Shown here: piece by piece, positions 19,101-27,698 of the stretch
How positions within the stretch are numbered: position 1 is the first letter of the stretch
How the letters are laid out: every line of letters begins with the position of its first letter
Source: Buttiauxella agrestis
GTDB lineage: Bacteria; Pseudomonadota; Gammaproteobacteria; Enterobacterales; Enterobacteriaceae
Reading direction: 5' to 3'
NCBI RefSeq assembly: GCF_900446255.1
Contig: NZ_UIGI01000001.1
Coordinates: 3,746,763-3,810,762, forward strand
DNA: 64,000 nt
Position numbers and translations under genes: made by a program
The notes under the pieces: model-generated
The model's input: only the letters and a program-made list of their open reading frames with translations
Databases searched by the model: none
Told to the model about the DNA's origin: nothing

Positions 19101-19477
19101 TAAAAGCTGCAGCCCATCGCCGCAACTTGAGCAGGTGTGAAATCGGACAAATGGCTGGCATCCACACCACAAAGCGTATTCGCGGTGAACTGCCCCATTT
19201 GAGTCGGCGTAAGGGCTTGTAGCGCCTCAGTGCTGAGATTATTGAGCCAGCCGGGAGTAAACCAATACATACTGATACTAATTTTTTGCACCATTTCAGG
19301 TGTGAATCCGGCAGCCGCCGCATCTGGCATCCACGAGGTATGCGCCATTTGATGGATTTGGTCCGGGGTCATCTTACTGACAAAATCAGCGGTCAGGCAC
19401 TGGTAGTCGGCCTGGCTCCATGAACCAATTGAATTAAGATCGGGCATTGCAGGGTTGTTTTGTATTGAATCAGGCAC
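16130..19477 (-). CDS. Repeat protein with C-terminal calpain-like cysteine protease domain; candidate type I secretion substrate
   Basis: A 1115-residue protein with a GTG start preceded by AGAGGA at good spacing. Residues 1-690 are degenerate helical repeats of L-T-x-x-Q type. They include six copies of a motif like YWFTPGWLNNLS (near 70, 125, 180, 361, 489, 617) and a 128-residue super-repeat starting at HTSW or a variant (337, 465, 593; also 46). Residues about 840-1060 resemble the calpain (C2) catalytic core: GVGDCSLLSAL with Cys864, GAHAFAIIGF with His1017 and LTNPWG with Asn1035, the order and approximate spacing of the calpain triad. There is no N-terminal signal peptide and there are no RTX nonapeptides. 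The Ala/Ser/Val-rich C-terminus could be a type I signal. The divergent ABC/HlyD/TolC genes (19999-24990) make it the obvious cargo. It may be a secreted toxin or adhesin-protease; substrate unknown. Confidence 0.8.
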   Translation of the reverse strand: MPDSIQNNPAMPDLNSIGSWSQADYQCLTADFVSKMTPDQIHQMAHTSWMPDAAAAGFTPEMVQKISISMYWFTPGWLNNLSTEALQALTPTQMGQFTANTLCGVDASHLSDFTPAQVAAMGCSFYWFDAKWMNSLSLPAFQAITAQQLTELLGTSLTGVDSQHAGALTVEQISNWKSTFYWFSSGFLNNLSVETFRAISADHLNEVTTANFAQLDNEHIAAISADTFNKLENGYFSALTAQQVTAISDLNALSSAQFGLLNISGLSVSALSSLTQKESSALTAHQLSTLSTEQFTGLNVSGLSLSAISGMSKEVYEKFTPQQVATLSPEQIGAMAHTSWLPDATGTAFKPQQVQSIAISMGYFSVAWLNNLSIEALQALTPKQASQISNATLAGLDNKHLHALTADQIGGMNNFGSLSSAQFGLLDISKLPDSMFNYFSKQEYSGLTAGQISTLSADQINAMWHAAWMPDDAASGFTVEQIQNCTQNFYWFTPGWYNSLSTEAMQGITAEQFTHIEANVFTQWDNQHLAVLTAEQVAHAPHISNLTSDQFGYLDISKLPVSTIEQLSKTEYQGLTAKQVSTLSAEQIQALQHFDWIPAAAAHGFTTAQMAGFGSDLSLLPAVFLNNLDTASFAALTSEQLGTLNPVAFAGLDYQHFWAINDLSALSNLISSLSTDQLLTVSQLMSVEQLAQLPESQNLLISTSVETGTSLVNNMSDPALKVLMHNAMTNDASLFSFQTIESVLKDFASQINGNLSASQYSDIKNYVQEIGNVCGTDSAIYSLVNGLIGTNGASVYWSATGKGERIGSLNEGSSVAQFNQLISTWFDGANDPKSSSSDHVDGRPVFAKGGPTINDIQQGGVGDCSLLSALQAVVETAPDFIKSMIVQNPNDTYSVRFFKEGVAHWVTVDGNVDGSGTSSANSSWGAIIERAVVDFEATYLNEVNDYSSLPGGFDKLQEITGDTNTTFRAVYTTEEKWNTTDFDLLKTAVLNGQPVQFSSWESSQNADTGQTNLVGAHAFAIIGFDDVTNDFILTNPWGAFRNDNVQGTFEASMDQMWQGGNYSTGIAIVNSNGTADAAGQLVHAMAAMNTSPSAVLSTAALPVNVNNGTLAASHA

Positions 19478-19998
19478 AGTTTTTCCTCTTGCCGGAATGA
19501 GTCTTTATTTCGACTAAAATAAAACCAATAGATAGGTCAGGATTTATTTGATTGAATGACATATCTATTTTCATAAGAAATAGACACAGAGGCATTCGCA
19601 TAAATATTATCAATCAAAATATTTATCATCAGCTTTATTTTCAGAACAAGCACCAGGCTAAAAGATGAATATAGACATTTAAAACCAATTCTATATTTAC
19701 AACTTACAATCAGCTTTTACCAATCAAAACATATTTGACTTTTTTCTGATCAAAAAGCCGTTAAATAACAAAACCATGAAACTCAAGTGTTAAATAAAGC
19801 ACATAAACCTTGTCTAAAGTTAACAACCCCACACCTCAAAAATTAACCTGGTATATCCAAAAATACTCAATTCCCGATTAAATAGATATTTTACAACCCA
19901 GGCGACCTGTGTTATTTAATCGCGGATATTTTATATCCCTCCTCATATAGTGAAAAACTTGTTAATTAATATGACATCTTTGTCGTCGGCGGTATCCC
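19478..19998. other. AT-rich divergent regulatory region of the type I secretion locus
   Basis: About 520 bases between the divergently transcribed calpain-like gene and the ABC exporter gene. It is very AT-rich, with many A/T runs and an imperfect dyad TTTTT-CTGATC-AAAAA at 19741-19756. Both promoters must lie here. The composition suits H-NS-type silencing, but no specific operator can be named and I see no gene in it. Confidence 0.6.
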
Positions 19999-22170
19999 AT
20001 GGATAGTGGTTTTTTCTGTTTGCAGGTTATCGGAGCCTTTCATCAGGTTGCGGTCGATAAAATAAACCTTCAGCATAAATTCGCCGGCCACATGGAAATA
20101 TCACCCAGCGGACAACCCGTGTTCGGGCAACAGGCTATATTGCTGGCGGCAGACTCTTTAGGGCTAAAGACCAAAGTTGTCCGCCAGGATGCGCGGCGAC
20201 TGGATAAGGCCGTTTTACCTGCGGTGGCAAAGAACAGTGATGGTCGATATTTTATACTGGGTAAATATGACCCAGGCAGTAAAAATGATAGTCAAATCGC
20301 AAAACCCCGCCTGCTGATTCAATATGAAAATAGTCCTCCTGAGTTTATTTCTGTCGATGACTTACAAGAACTCTGGACAGGTGAAGTCATTTATTTCGCG
20401 AGCAAAGTAAATTTCAGCGGGACGTTAGCCAGGTTTGATTTCACCTGGTTTATTCCGGCAATGGTTAAATACCGGCGTATTCTTGGGGAAATTATGCTCA
20501 TTTCCCTGGTGCTGCAATTCATTGGTCTGGTAACCCCCCTTTTCTTCCAGGTCGTCATGGATAAAGTATTGGTTAACCATGCGATGAAAACCCTGCATGT
20601 GGTAGCCATTGGCCTGGTGGCGGCAAATATATTTGAAGCGCTACTCAGCGGTATTCGTACGTGGGTATTTGCCCACACCAGCAGTAAGCTCGACGTAGAA
20701 CTGGGTGCGCGCTTATTTCGCCATATGCTCAATTTGCCGATTGCCTATTTTCAGAGCCGTCGCGTCGGGGACTCTGTCGCGCGCGTGCGCGAACTGGAAA
20801 ATATCCGCTCGTTTCTGACGGGCAACGCCATCACCGTGGTGCTCGATATCCTTTTTTCATTCGTTTTCCTGGCGGTGATGTTCAGCTACAGCGTCAAATT
20901 AACCTTTATCGTCATCGCTTCCATCCCGCTTTACGTCTTTTTATCAGTCATATTCACACCGATATTACGCCACCGCCTGAACGAAAAATTCAACAAATCC
21001 GCTGAAAACCAATCCTTTCTGGTTGAAACCATCAGCAATATCGACACCGTAAAAGCCATGGCCGTCGAACCTCGCTGGGTTAAAAACTGGGATGACCAAC
21101 TGGCGGGTTATGTGACTTCAGGACTGTCCGCGACCAATATTTCAACCATTACCAATGGCGCTATCACATTGATTAGCAAGCTCGTCACCGCCGCAATTAT
21201 GTGGATAGGTGCCAGTCTGGTCATTGATAACCAACTGACCGTGGGGGCTTTAGTGGCATTCAATATGCTTTCCGGCCAGGTCTCCCAGCCGATTTTACGT
21301 TTAGCTCAGTTATGGAATGACTTTCAGCAGGTCGGCATTTCTATGAGTCGCCTGGGGGATATTTTAAACGCTCACCCAGAGGTTGTTGACCAGAAATCGC
21401 CCCTGCCGAAATTATCCGGAGCGATTGAATTCGATCAGGTTTCATTTCGCTATCGCCCTGATGCGGCGGAGGTTCTGCGTCAGGTCAGCCTTGCGATTAA
21501 ACCCGGAGAAGTTATTGGTATTGTGGGTCGTTCTGGTTCAGGAAAAAGCACGCTGACAAAACTGGTGCAGCGGCTATACATCCCCGAACGGGGTCGCGTG
21601 CTGCTGGACGGGCACGATTTGGCGGTCATCAACACCACCTCGCTCAGACACCAGATTGGCGTTGTCCAGCAGGAAAACAACCTGTTTAACCGTTCTATTC
21701 GCGCCAATATCGCGCTCACCAACCCGACGTTGCCCATCGAAGCGGTGATAGAAGCGGCGAAGCTCGCGGGCGCACACGAGTTCATTTGTGAATTACCAGA
21801 AGGCTACGACACGATGGTGGGTGAACAGGGTGCGGGCCTTTCTGGCGGGCAACGCCAGCGCATCGCAATAGCCCGGGCGTTAATCTCAAACCCACGAATT
21901 CTGATTTTTGATGAAGCCACCAGCGCCCTGGATTATGAGTCCGAGAAGATCATTCAGGACAATATGCGCCGCATTTGCGCAGGCCGAACGGTGCTTATCA
22001 TTGCACACCGTCTTTCTGCGGTGCGAGAAGCCAACCGTATTGTGGTGATGGAGCGCGGGCAAATTGCCGAAGTCGGCCATCACGATGAGCTTATCCAGCA
22101 ACCTGATGGAATCTATGCACATTTATATGCGCTGCAACAAGGCACAGCAAAAGAGGCGGCCAGCGTATGA
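19999..22170 (+). CDS. Type I secretion ABC exporter, HlyB-like
   Basis: A 723-residue ABC exporter that aligns along its length with HlyB. The N-terminal C39-like domain (about residues 1-125) has Ser where C39 peptidases have the catalytic Cys (DSG instead of DCG), so it should bind rather than cleave substrate, as in RTX exporters. The transmembrane domain (about 145-420) is followed by the nucleotide-binding domain with Walker A GRSGSGKST, signature LSGGQRQR, Walker B ILIFDEAT and the H-loop IIAHRLS. An in-frame stop lies shortly upstream, so the ATG at 19999 is the only reasonable start. It overlaps the HlyD-like gene by four bases. The likely cargo is the divergent calpain-like protein. 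Confidence 0.93.
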   Translation: MDSGFFCLQVIGAFHQVAVDKINLQHKFAGHMEISPSGQPVFGQQAILLAADSLGLKTKVVRQDARRLDKAVLPAVAKNSDGRYFILGKYDPGSKNDSQIAKPRLLIQYENSPPEFISVDDLQELWTGEVIYFASKVNFSGTLARFDFTWFIPAMVKYRRILGEIMLISLVLQFIGLVTPLFFQVVMDKVLVNHAMKTLHVVAIGLVAANIFEALLSGIRTWVFAHTSSKLDVELGARLFRHMLNLPIAYFQSRRVGDSVARVRELENIRSFLTGNAITVVLDILFSFVFLAVMFSYSVKLTFIVIASIPLYVFLSVIFTPILRHRLNEKFNKSAENQSFLVETISNIDTVKAMAVEPRWVKNWDDQLAGYVTSGLSATNISTITNGAITLISKLVTAAIMWIGASLVIDNQLTVGALVAFNMLSGQVSQPILRLAQLWNDFQQVGISMSRLGDILNAHPEVVDQKSPLPKLSGAIEFDQVSFRYRPDAAEVLRQVSLAIKPGEVIGIVGRSGSGKSTLTKLVQRLYIPERGRVLLDGHDLAVINTTSLRHQIGVVQQENNLFNRSIRANIALTNPTLPIEAVIEAAKLAGAHEFICELPEGYDTMVGEQGAGLSGGQRQRIAIARALISNPRILIFDEATSALDYESEKIIQDNMRRICAGRTVLIIAHRLSAVREANRIVVMERGQIAEVGHHDELIQQPDGIYAHLYALQQGTAKEAASV

Positions 22171-23564
22171 GCCTGAAACTCCGTTACCTTGCCTGGCGTG
22201 ATTTAGTGCAACATTATCGCAGCCACTTTGCCTATTTCTGGAAGCAGCGCCGCAGTCTGACGCCGCCATCATTAAAAGCCAATGAGGCAGATTTTTTGCC
22301 CGCAGCCCTGGCGTTGCAACTGGCACCTGTCTCGCCTACCGCGCGCTGGACGGGGCGTATCTTAATGATCTTAATTGTCTTTATGCTGCTTTGGGCGGTA
22401 TTTGGCAAAGTCGATATCATCGTTTCTTCGAGTGGGAAAATCATCCCCTCGTCTCATACCAAAACTATCGCCTCCGTAGAAACGGCACGCGTGGAGCGAA
22501 TCTATGTGCAAGACGGGCAAACGGTGCACGCCGGAGAACCGCTCGTTCTGCTGGATACGCATATGATTGATCATGAGAAAAACCGCGCGCAGGTCAGTGT
22601 GGATATGGCGACATTACAGGTCGAGCGCTCGCGCGCCCTGCTTGCTTCGATTAATGCCAACACATTTATTGCGCTAACTCATGTCGAGATGATTGCCCCC
22701 GAAAAGGTTGCGGACGCTCGCCATCTGCTTGATAGCCAGTGGCAAAATTTTGCCAGCCGAATAGCGGAGTCAGCCGGAGAAATAAACCGCTACAACCTGC
22801 AATTACCTATCGTGCGCAGCCGGGCGGAAAACTACAAAGAACTCGCCCGCAATCATGATGTTTCGGTTTCATCATGGCAGGAGAAAGAGCAGGACAAAAT
22901 TGAGCTTGAAGGCAAGCTTGCCGACGCGCGCCATCAGCTCGAATCGTTTATTACCGATACGCGCAAGAAAACGGAAGATCAACTCGCAGAAGGGTTAAAG
23001 CAGCAGGCCGAAGCGCTTCAGGATGTTCAACGAGCGACTGCGCATAAAACTCAGTTGCAGCTTACCGCCCCCGTTGATGGCACCGTTCAACAACTCGCGG
23101 TGCATACCATTGGCGGCGTAGTTACCGCCGCGCAGCCCCTAATGTTAATTGTGCCTCAGCAAAACCAAATTGAAATCGAAGCGATTGTCGAAAACAAAGA
23201 CATCGGTTTTATTCATAAAGGTCAGAATGCCGCGGTTAAAATCGAGGCGTTTGATTACACAAAATACGGCATGATGCAGGGGGAAGTGAGTTATGTTTCG
23301 CGCGATGCAATGAACGCAGGGGCCGGTAATCCAGGCGAAAACCCGCAAAGTCGTCAAAGCGATAACGCACAGAAACCGCAAAATTCTCAGTACGCAATTC
23401 ACGTCAGGCTGGACAACAAAACCATAGATATCGACGGCGAACCTTCGCCGCTGAAACCCGGCATGAGCGCCTCCATTGAAATTAAAACCGGCAGCCGTCG
23501 GGTTATCGAATACTTCCTCTCCCCTTTGATTCAACACACGCATGAGAGCCTGAATGAACGCTAA
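22167..23564 (+). CDS. Type I secretion membrane fusion protein, HlyD-like
   Basis: A 465-residue periplasmic adaptor. A cytoplasmic N-terminus of about 55 residues precedes one transmembrane helix (ILMILIVFMLLWAVFG). Next come a lipoyl half-motif (VERIYVQDGQTVHAGEPLVLLD), a long coiled-coil hairpin (about 140-290), the second lipoyl half (LTAPVDGTVQQLAVHTIGG) and a beta-barrel ending KPGMSASIEIKTGSRRVIEY, the usual end of HlyD proteins. It links the ABC exporter to the outer-membrane channel. It overlaps the exporter gene by four bases and the TolC-like gene by eleven, so the three form one operon. Confidence 0.93.
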   Translation: MSLKLRYLAWRDLVQHYRSHFAYFWKQRRSLTPPSLKANEADFLPAALALQLAPVSPTARWTGRILMILIVFMLLWAVFGKVDIIVSSSGKIIPSSHTKTIASVETARVERIYVQDGQTVHAGEPLVLLDTHMIDHEKNRAQVSVDMATLQVERSRALLASINANTFIALTHVEMIAPEKVADARHLLDSQWQNFASRIAESAGEINRYNLQLPIVRSRAENYKELARNHDVSVSSWQEKEQDKIELEGKLADARHQLESFITDTRKKTEDQLAEGLKQQAEALQDVQRATAHKTQLQLTAPVDGTVQQLAVHTIGGVVTAAQPLMLIVPQQNQIEIEAIVENKDIGFIHKGQNAAVKIEAFDYTKYGMMQGEVSYVSRDAMNAGAGNPGENPQSRQSDNAQKPQNSQYAIHVRLDNKTIDIDGEPSPLKPGMSASIEIKTGSRRVIEYFLSPLIQHTHESLNER

Positions 23565-24990
23565 CAAGGTTTTAATCGCGCTGTGTCTGCTTGGTTCGTG
23601 GATGGAGCCTGCGGCAAGCGACATGCTGGACGACCCATTACTGGCGCAGCCTGTGCAATTACAAGAGGGTGCAACGCTGCCGGACTCAAGCCGCATCGAC
23701 TGTGCAAGTGCGGTGGATTTTTCTCATCCGCTGGCGCTGACCGACGCCGTAGACACGGCGCTTTGCAACAACCCGCAAATCCGCGCGACCTGGGCAGAAA
23801 TTAAGATGCAAAGCGGGGTGGTCGGTGAAGCCCGTGCGGCGTACCTGCCCACGATTAACGGTTCTGTCAGCCGTCTTAAAGACACCACGACTTATTCTTC
23901 TGGGGCGCGCCAGCCCTCTTCTACCAGTATCGGCAACCAGTATTACGGTTCGCTAAACTGGCGCTTATTCGATTTTGGCGGGCGCAGTGCAAACCGTGAA
24001 GCCGCTAACGAAATGTTGCTTGCCGCACTTGCCGGGCATGATGCGGCATTACAAAAAACCATGGCATCGGTGATTCAAAGCTGGTTTGAAGCCATGACCA
24101 GCCAGGCGGTGATGGATGCACGCCAACACATTGCGCAGCTTGCGATGCAAACATTAAGCGTGGCTCAACGCCGTGAAACTAAAGGGGCCACCACCCAGGA
24201 CGATACGCTGCAAGCCGCAACGGCGCTGGCAAAAGCGCAGCTTAACGCCATCCACGCCAGGGGGGATTATCAAAAAAACCTCGCACTTCTCAAGCAGGCG
24301 ATGGGGATCGACCTCACCACGGATATCCATTTACCCGCGCAACCGGAGCAGGTTAATCCTTCGGATATTCATGACCTCAACCAGTGGTTGAAACAGGCGG
24401 AAAGCCGCCACCCGGCCATTGCGCAGGCAAGGGCAAAATGGCAGGCCGATAAAGATAAAATCATTCAGGTGCGATCGGATGGCCTGCCAACGCTGGATAT
24501 GACGGCGCATATCTCGCGCAACGGTTTTCCAAACCAGGGGCTGTCTAGCCTCAACCAGACAGACAAAGACATCGGCCTGACCGTATCTGTTCCGTTGTTC
24601 GATGGCTTTAGCCGCCACTATAAAATTCAGGAAGCACAGGCGCAGGCCGAACAAAGCGAAGCCCAGCTTGAAGACACTACCGCGCACATTCTGACAGACG
24701 TGGTGAAAGCCTGGGCCGATGCGAAAACCGCGCTTAGCGTGTTGAGCGTTAGCCAACAATTGTTGGATGCAGCCCAGGCCAGCGTGAATTCATCACGTCG
24801 TCGCTATGATAAAAATGTGGCGGATATTCTTGAGGTTTTGAACGCACAAAGCGCGCTGGCAGACGCCCAGCAGCAGCGCATTCAGGCTATTGCCGAGTGG
24901 CAATCCGCACGATTAAGCCTGCTGGCGAACACCGGGATATTGGGGCAGTTATCCGCAACCGCGCAAACGCGTAGCCAGGATATCCCCTGA
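23554..24990 (+). CDS. TolC-family outer-membrane channel of the type I system
   Basis: A 478-residue outer-membrane efflux protein with an N-terminal signal peptide (MNANKVLIALCLLGSWMEPAASD). It shows the two structural repeats of the TolC family: DAVDTALCNNPQIRATWAEI with YGSLNWRLFDFGGR in the first, and QAESRHPAIAQARAKWQADK with GLTVSVPLFDGF in the second. Long coiled-coil helices surround them, and NVADILEVLNAQSALADAQQ lies near the end. Its presence makes this locus self-sufficient instead of borrowing the housekeeping TolC. It starts inside the end of the HlyD-like gene. No clear terminator separates it from copA, 111 bases downstream. Confidence 0.92.
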   Translation: MNANKVLIALCLLGSWMEPAASDMLDDPLLAQPVQLQEGATLPDSSRIDCASAVDFSHPLALTDAVDTALCNNPQIRATWAEIKMQSGVVGEARAAYLPTINGSVSRLKDTTTYSSGARQPSSTSIGNQYYGSLNWRLFDFGGRSANREAANEMLLAALAGHDAALQKTMASVIQSWFEAMTSQAVMDARQHIAQLAMQTLSVAQRRETKGATTQDDTLQAATALAKAQLNAIHARGDYQKNLALLKQAMGIDLTTDIHLPAQPEQVNPSDIHDLNQWLKQAESRHPAIAQARAKWQADKDKIIQVRSDGLPTLDMTAHISRNGFPNQGLSSLNQTDKDIGLTVSVPLFDGFSRHYKIQEAQAQAEQSEAQLEDTTAHILTDVVKAWADAKTALSVLSVSQQLLDAAQASVNSSRRRYDKNVADILEVLNAQSALADAQQQRIQAIAEWQSARLSLLANTGILGQLSATAQTRSQDIP

Positions 24991-25041
24991 ACAGGGCGAA
25001 ACGCAGGAAAAAGGTAATTCGAGATATGACGGGGTTATCGC

Positions 25042-25072
25042 TTGACCTTCCCCTGAGGGGAAGGTTTACGCT
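25042..25072 (+). promoter_or_regulatory. copA promoter with CueR box
   Basis: The -35 box TTGACC (25042-25047) and the -10 candidate TACGCT (25067-25072) are separated by 19 bp, the over-long spacer of MerR-family promoters. The spacer holds most of a perfect palindrome, ACCTTCCCC-TGA-GGGGAAGGT (25045-25065), matching the CueR operator of E. coli copA. Confidence 0.92.
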
Positions 25073-25101
25073 TACCTTACTTTCAAAAAAGGAGTCTGAA
25101 A

Positions 25102-27609
25102 ATGTCTCATGTTATCGATCTAAACCTTGATGGTTTGACCTGTGGCCACTGCGTCAAACGCGTTAAAGAAAGCCTGGAGCAGCGCCTTGACGTTGAGCAG
25201 GCTGATGTCACACAAACTCACGCCAGCGTAACCGGAACGGCATCCGTTGATGAGCTTATCAACACCGTGAAACAAGCCGGGTACGAAGCGACAGCGGCCA
25301 GCCACCCAAAGTCTGATCCGCTGACAGAGTCATCAATCCCGTCGGAAGCACTGACAGCGGCTAATCCCTCGCTTCCGACAGCCACCGAAGATAACGACGA
25401 TAGCCAACAGTTGTTGATCAACGGGATGAGCTGTGCAAGTTGCGTGACCCGGGTACAAAGTGCGTTGCAAAACGTCCCTGGTGTCAGCCTTGCGCGGGTA
25501 AACCTTGCCGAGCGCAGCGCCCTGATTATGGGCACTGCCTCCGCTGAATCTTTAGTTAAAGCGGTGGAAAGTGTTGGATATGGCGCTGAAGCCATCGAAG
25601 ACGATGCAAAACGCCGCGAACGCCAGCAAGAAACCGCCAACGCCGCCGTGAAACGCTTCCGCTGGCAGGCGATTCTGGCGCTGGCCGTCGGCATCCCGGT
25701 CATGATTTGGGGAATGTTTGGCGACAACATGATGGTCACCGATGACAACCGTTCAATATGGTTGGCAATCGGCCTGGTCACTTTGGGCGTGATGGTCTTC
25801 GCCGGTGGGCACTTCTACCGCAGCGCATGGCGCAGTTTGCTCAATAAAACCGCTACCATGGACACGCTGGTGGCGCTGGGAACCGGTGCGGCGTGGATTT
25901 ATTCCATTACCGTGAATATCTGGCCACAGCACTTCCCGATGGAAGCTCGCCACCTTTACTACGAAGCCAGCGCCATGATTATCGGCCTGATAAACCTCGG
26001 GCACATGCTGGAACAACGCGCGCGCCAACGCTCATCTAAAGCGCTGGAGCGCCTGTTGGATTTAACCCCGCCGACGGCGCGCGTCGTCACCGAAGAAGGT
26101 GAAAAGACGCTGCCGCTGGCAGAAGTGACCGCAGGCATGATTCTGCGTTTAACCACTGGTGATCGCGTGCCGGTTGATGGGGAAATCACCCAGGGTGAGG
26201 CGTGGTTTGATGAAGCGATGCTGACCGGAGAACCGGTGCCGCAGCAAAAATCGAACGACGAACCGATTCATGCGGGCACCGTGGTGCAAGATGGCAGCGT
26301 ATTGTTCCGCGCCACCGCCACCGGCAACCATACAACGCTTTCACGCATCATTCGTATGGTGCGCCAGGCACAAAGCAGCAAGCCGGAAATCGGCCAACTC
26401 GCGGATAAAATCTCAGCGGTATTTGTTCCGGTTGTGGTGTTGATTGCGCTGTTTAGCGCCGCTATCTGGTACTTCTTCGGCCCGGCACCACAAATCGTGT
26501 ATACGCTGGTGATTGCCACGACGGTGCTGATTATTGCCTGTCCTTGTGCGCTCGGCCTGGCAACGCCGATGTCGATTATTTCTGGAGTGGGTCGTGCTGC
26601 AGAGTTTGGCGTGTTGGTGCGTGATGCCGATGCCCTGCAACGCGCCAGTACGCTCGATACCATCGTGTTTGACAAAACCGGCACGCTGACCGAAGGCAAG
26701 CCGCAGGTTGTCGCGATTAGCACTGACATCAACTGGTCAGAGAGTGAGGCATTAAGGCTGGCAGGCGCACTGGAGCAAGGCTCAAGCCACCCGCTGGCAC
26801 GTGCGATTCTCGATAAAACCGCAGGCGTGGAATTGCCGCAGGTGAATGCGTTCCGCACTTTGCGTGGGCTGGGTGTTAGCGGTGAAACCGAAGGGCGTCA
26901 GTTATTACTCGGGAACAAAGCGCTGCTGGTTGAACAAAACGTCGATACCACAACCATGGATGCAGAGATTGAAGCCCAGGCAAGCCGTGGCGCTACACCG
27001 GTTCTGTTGGCAGTCGACGGCAAACTCGTGGCACTGTTTGCGATTCGTGACCCGCTTCGTGCCGATAGCGTCAGCGCGCTGCAACGCTTGCATCGTAACG
27101 GCTATCGCCTGGTGATGTTGACCGGCGATAACCCAACGACCGCTAACGCCATCGCTAGAGAAGCAGGCATCGACGAAGTGATTGCAGGCGTATTGCCGGA
27201 CGGCAAAGCCGAAGCGATTAAAAAGCTGCAACAACAGGGCCGCCAGGTCGCGATGGTCGGTGACGGGATAAACGATGCGCCCGCGCTTGCACAAGCTGAA
27301 GTGGGGATTGCCATGGGTGGCGGCAGCGATGTCGCTATCGAAACCGCGGCAATTACCCTGATGCGCCACAGTCTGGTGGGTGTCGCCGATGCGCTGGCGA
27401 TTTCCAAAGCCACGCTGCGCAACATGAAGCAGAACCTGGTAGGCGCGTTTATCTACAACACGCTGGGGATCCCAATTGCCGCCGGGATTTTGTATCCGCT
27501 GACCGGAACGCTGCTCAACCCGGTCGTGGCAGGCGCGGCGATGGCACTGTCGTCGATTACAGTGGTCAGTAACGCCAACCGTTTGTTGCGTTTTAAACCG
27601 AAAGATTAA
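25102..27609 (+). CDS. copA: CopA, Cu(I)-exporting P1B-type ATPase
   Basis: An 835-residue P1B ATPase. There are two N-terminal heavy-metal-associated domains with CxxC motifs ([11 protein letters not shown] and [11 protein letters not shown]), then the membrane helices with the transport motif CPC ([12 protein letters not shown]), the actuator motif TGEP, the phosphorylation site DKTGT, the nucleotide-binding HP motif (SSHPLA) and the hinge [10 protein letters not shown]. It pumps cytoplasmic Cu(I) or Ag(I) to the periplasm. A good ribosome site (AAGGAG) precedes the ATG, and the CueR-type promoter sits directly upstream. E. coli copA can also make a short metallochaperone by frameshifting near the first domain; I did not find a clear equivalent slippery site here. 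Confidence 0.98.
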   Translation: MSHVIDLNLDGLTCGHCVKRVKESLEQRLDVEQADVTQTHASVTGTASVDELINTVKQAGYEATAASHPKSDPLTESSIPSEALTAANPSLPTATEDNDDSQQLLINGMSCASCVTRVQSALQNVPGVSLARVNLAERSALIMGTASAESLVKAVESVGYGAEAIEDDAKRRERQQETANAAVKRFRWQAILALAVGIPVMIWGMFGDNMMVTDDNRSIWLAIGLVTLGVMVFAGGHFYRSAWRSLLNKTATMDTLVALGTGAAWIYSITVNIWPQHFPMEARHLYYEASAMIIGLINLGHMLEQRARQRSSKALERLLDLTPPTARVVTEEGEKTLPLAEVTAGMILRLTTGDRVPVDGEITQGEAWFDEAMLTGEPVPQQKSNDEPIHAGTVVQDGSVLFRATATGNHTTLSRIIRMVRQAQSSKPEIGQLADKISAVFVPVVVLIALFSAAIWYFFGPAPQIVYTLVIATTVLIIACPCALGLATPMSIISGVGRAAEFGVLVRDADALQRASTLDTIVFDKTGTLTEGKPQVVAISTDINWSESEALRLAGALEQGSSHPLARAILDKTAGVELPQVNAFRTLRGLGVSGETEGRQLLLGNKALLVEQNVDTTTMDAEIEAQASRGATPVLLAVDGKLVALFAIRDPLRADSVSALQRLHRNGYRLVMLTGDNPTTANAIAREAGIDEVIAGVLPDGKAEAIKKLQQQGRQVAMVGDGINDAPALAQAEVGIAMGGGSDVAIETAAITLMRHSLVGVADALAISKATLRNMKQNLVGAFIYNTLGIPIAAGILYPLTGTLLNPVVAGAAMALSSITVVSNANRLLRFKPKD

Positions 27610-27614
27610 ATGTC

Positions 27615-27642
27615 TTCCCCACGGTGTAAAAACCGTGGGGAA
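27615..27642 (+). terminator. Terminator after copA
   Basis: TTCCCCACGGT and ACCGTGGGGAA form a perfect 11-bp stem with a 6-base loop, five bases after the copA stop, followed by ATTT. Confidence 0.85.
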
Positions 27643-27698
27643 ATTTGCACCCGACTCATCGCAGCGGTAGCATGACTTTTTAGCCAGGGAATCTGCAA

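Noticed and set aside
19971-20006. Eleven-residue ORF (MTSLSSAVSHG) overlapping the start of the type I ABC gene
   Set aside because: No ribosome site before it and no special codon content; likely chance.
19999-20050. C39 peptidase activity in the exporter N-terminus
   Set aside because: The catalytic Cys is replaced by Ser in the DSG motif, and the candidate cargo has no double-glycine leader.
25218-26858. Minus-strand open frames within copA
   Set aside because: Antisense to a clear P-type ATPase; composition is the complement of its codons and no family resemblance is seen.
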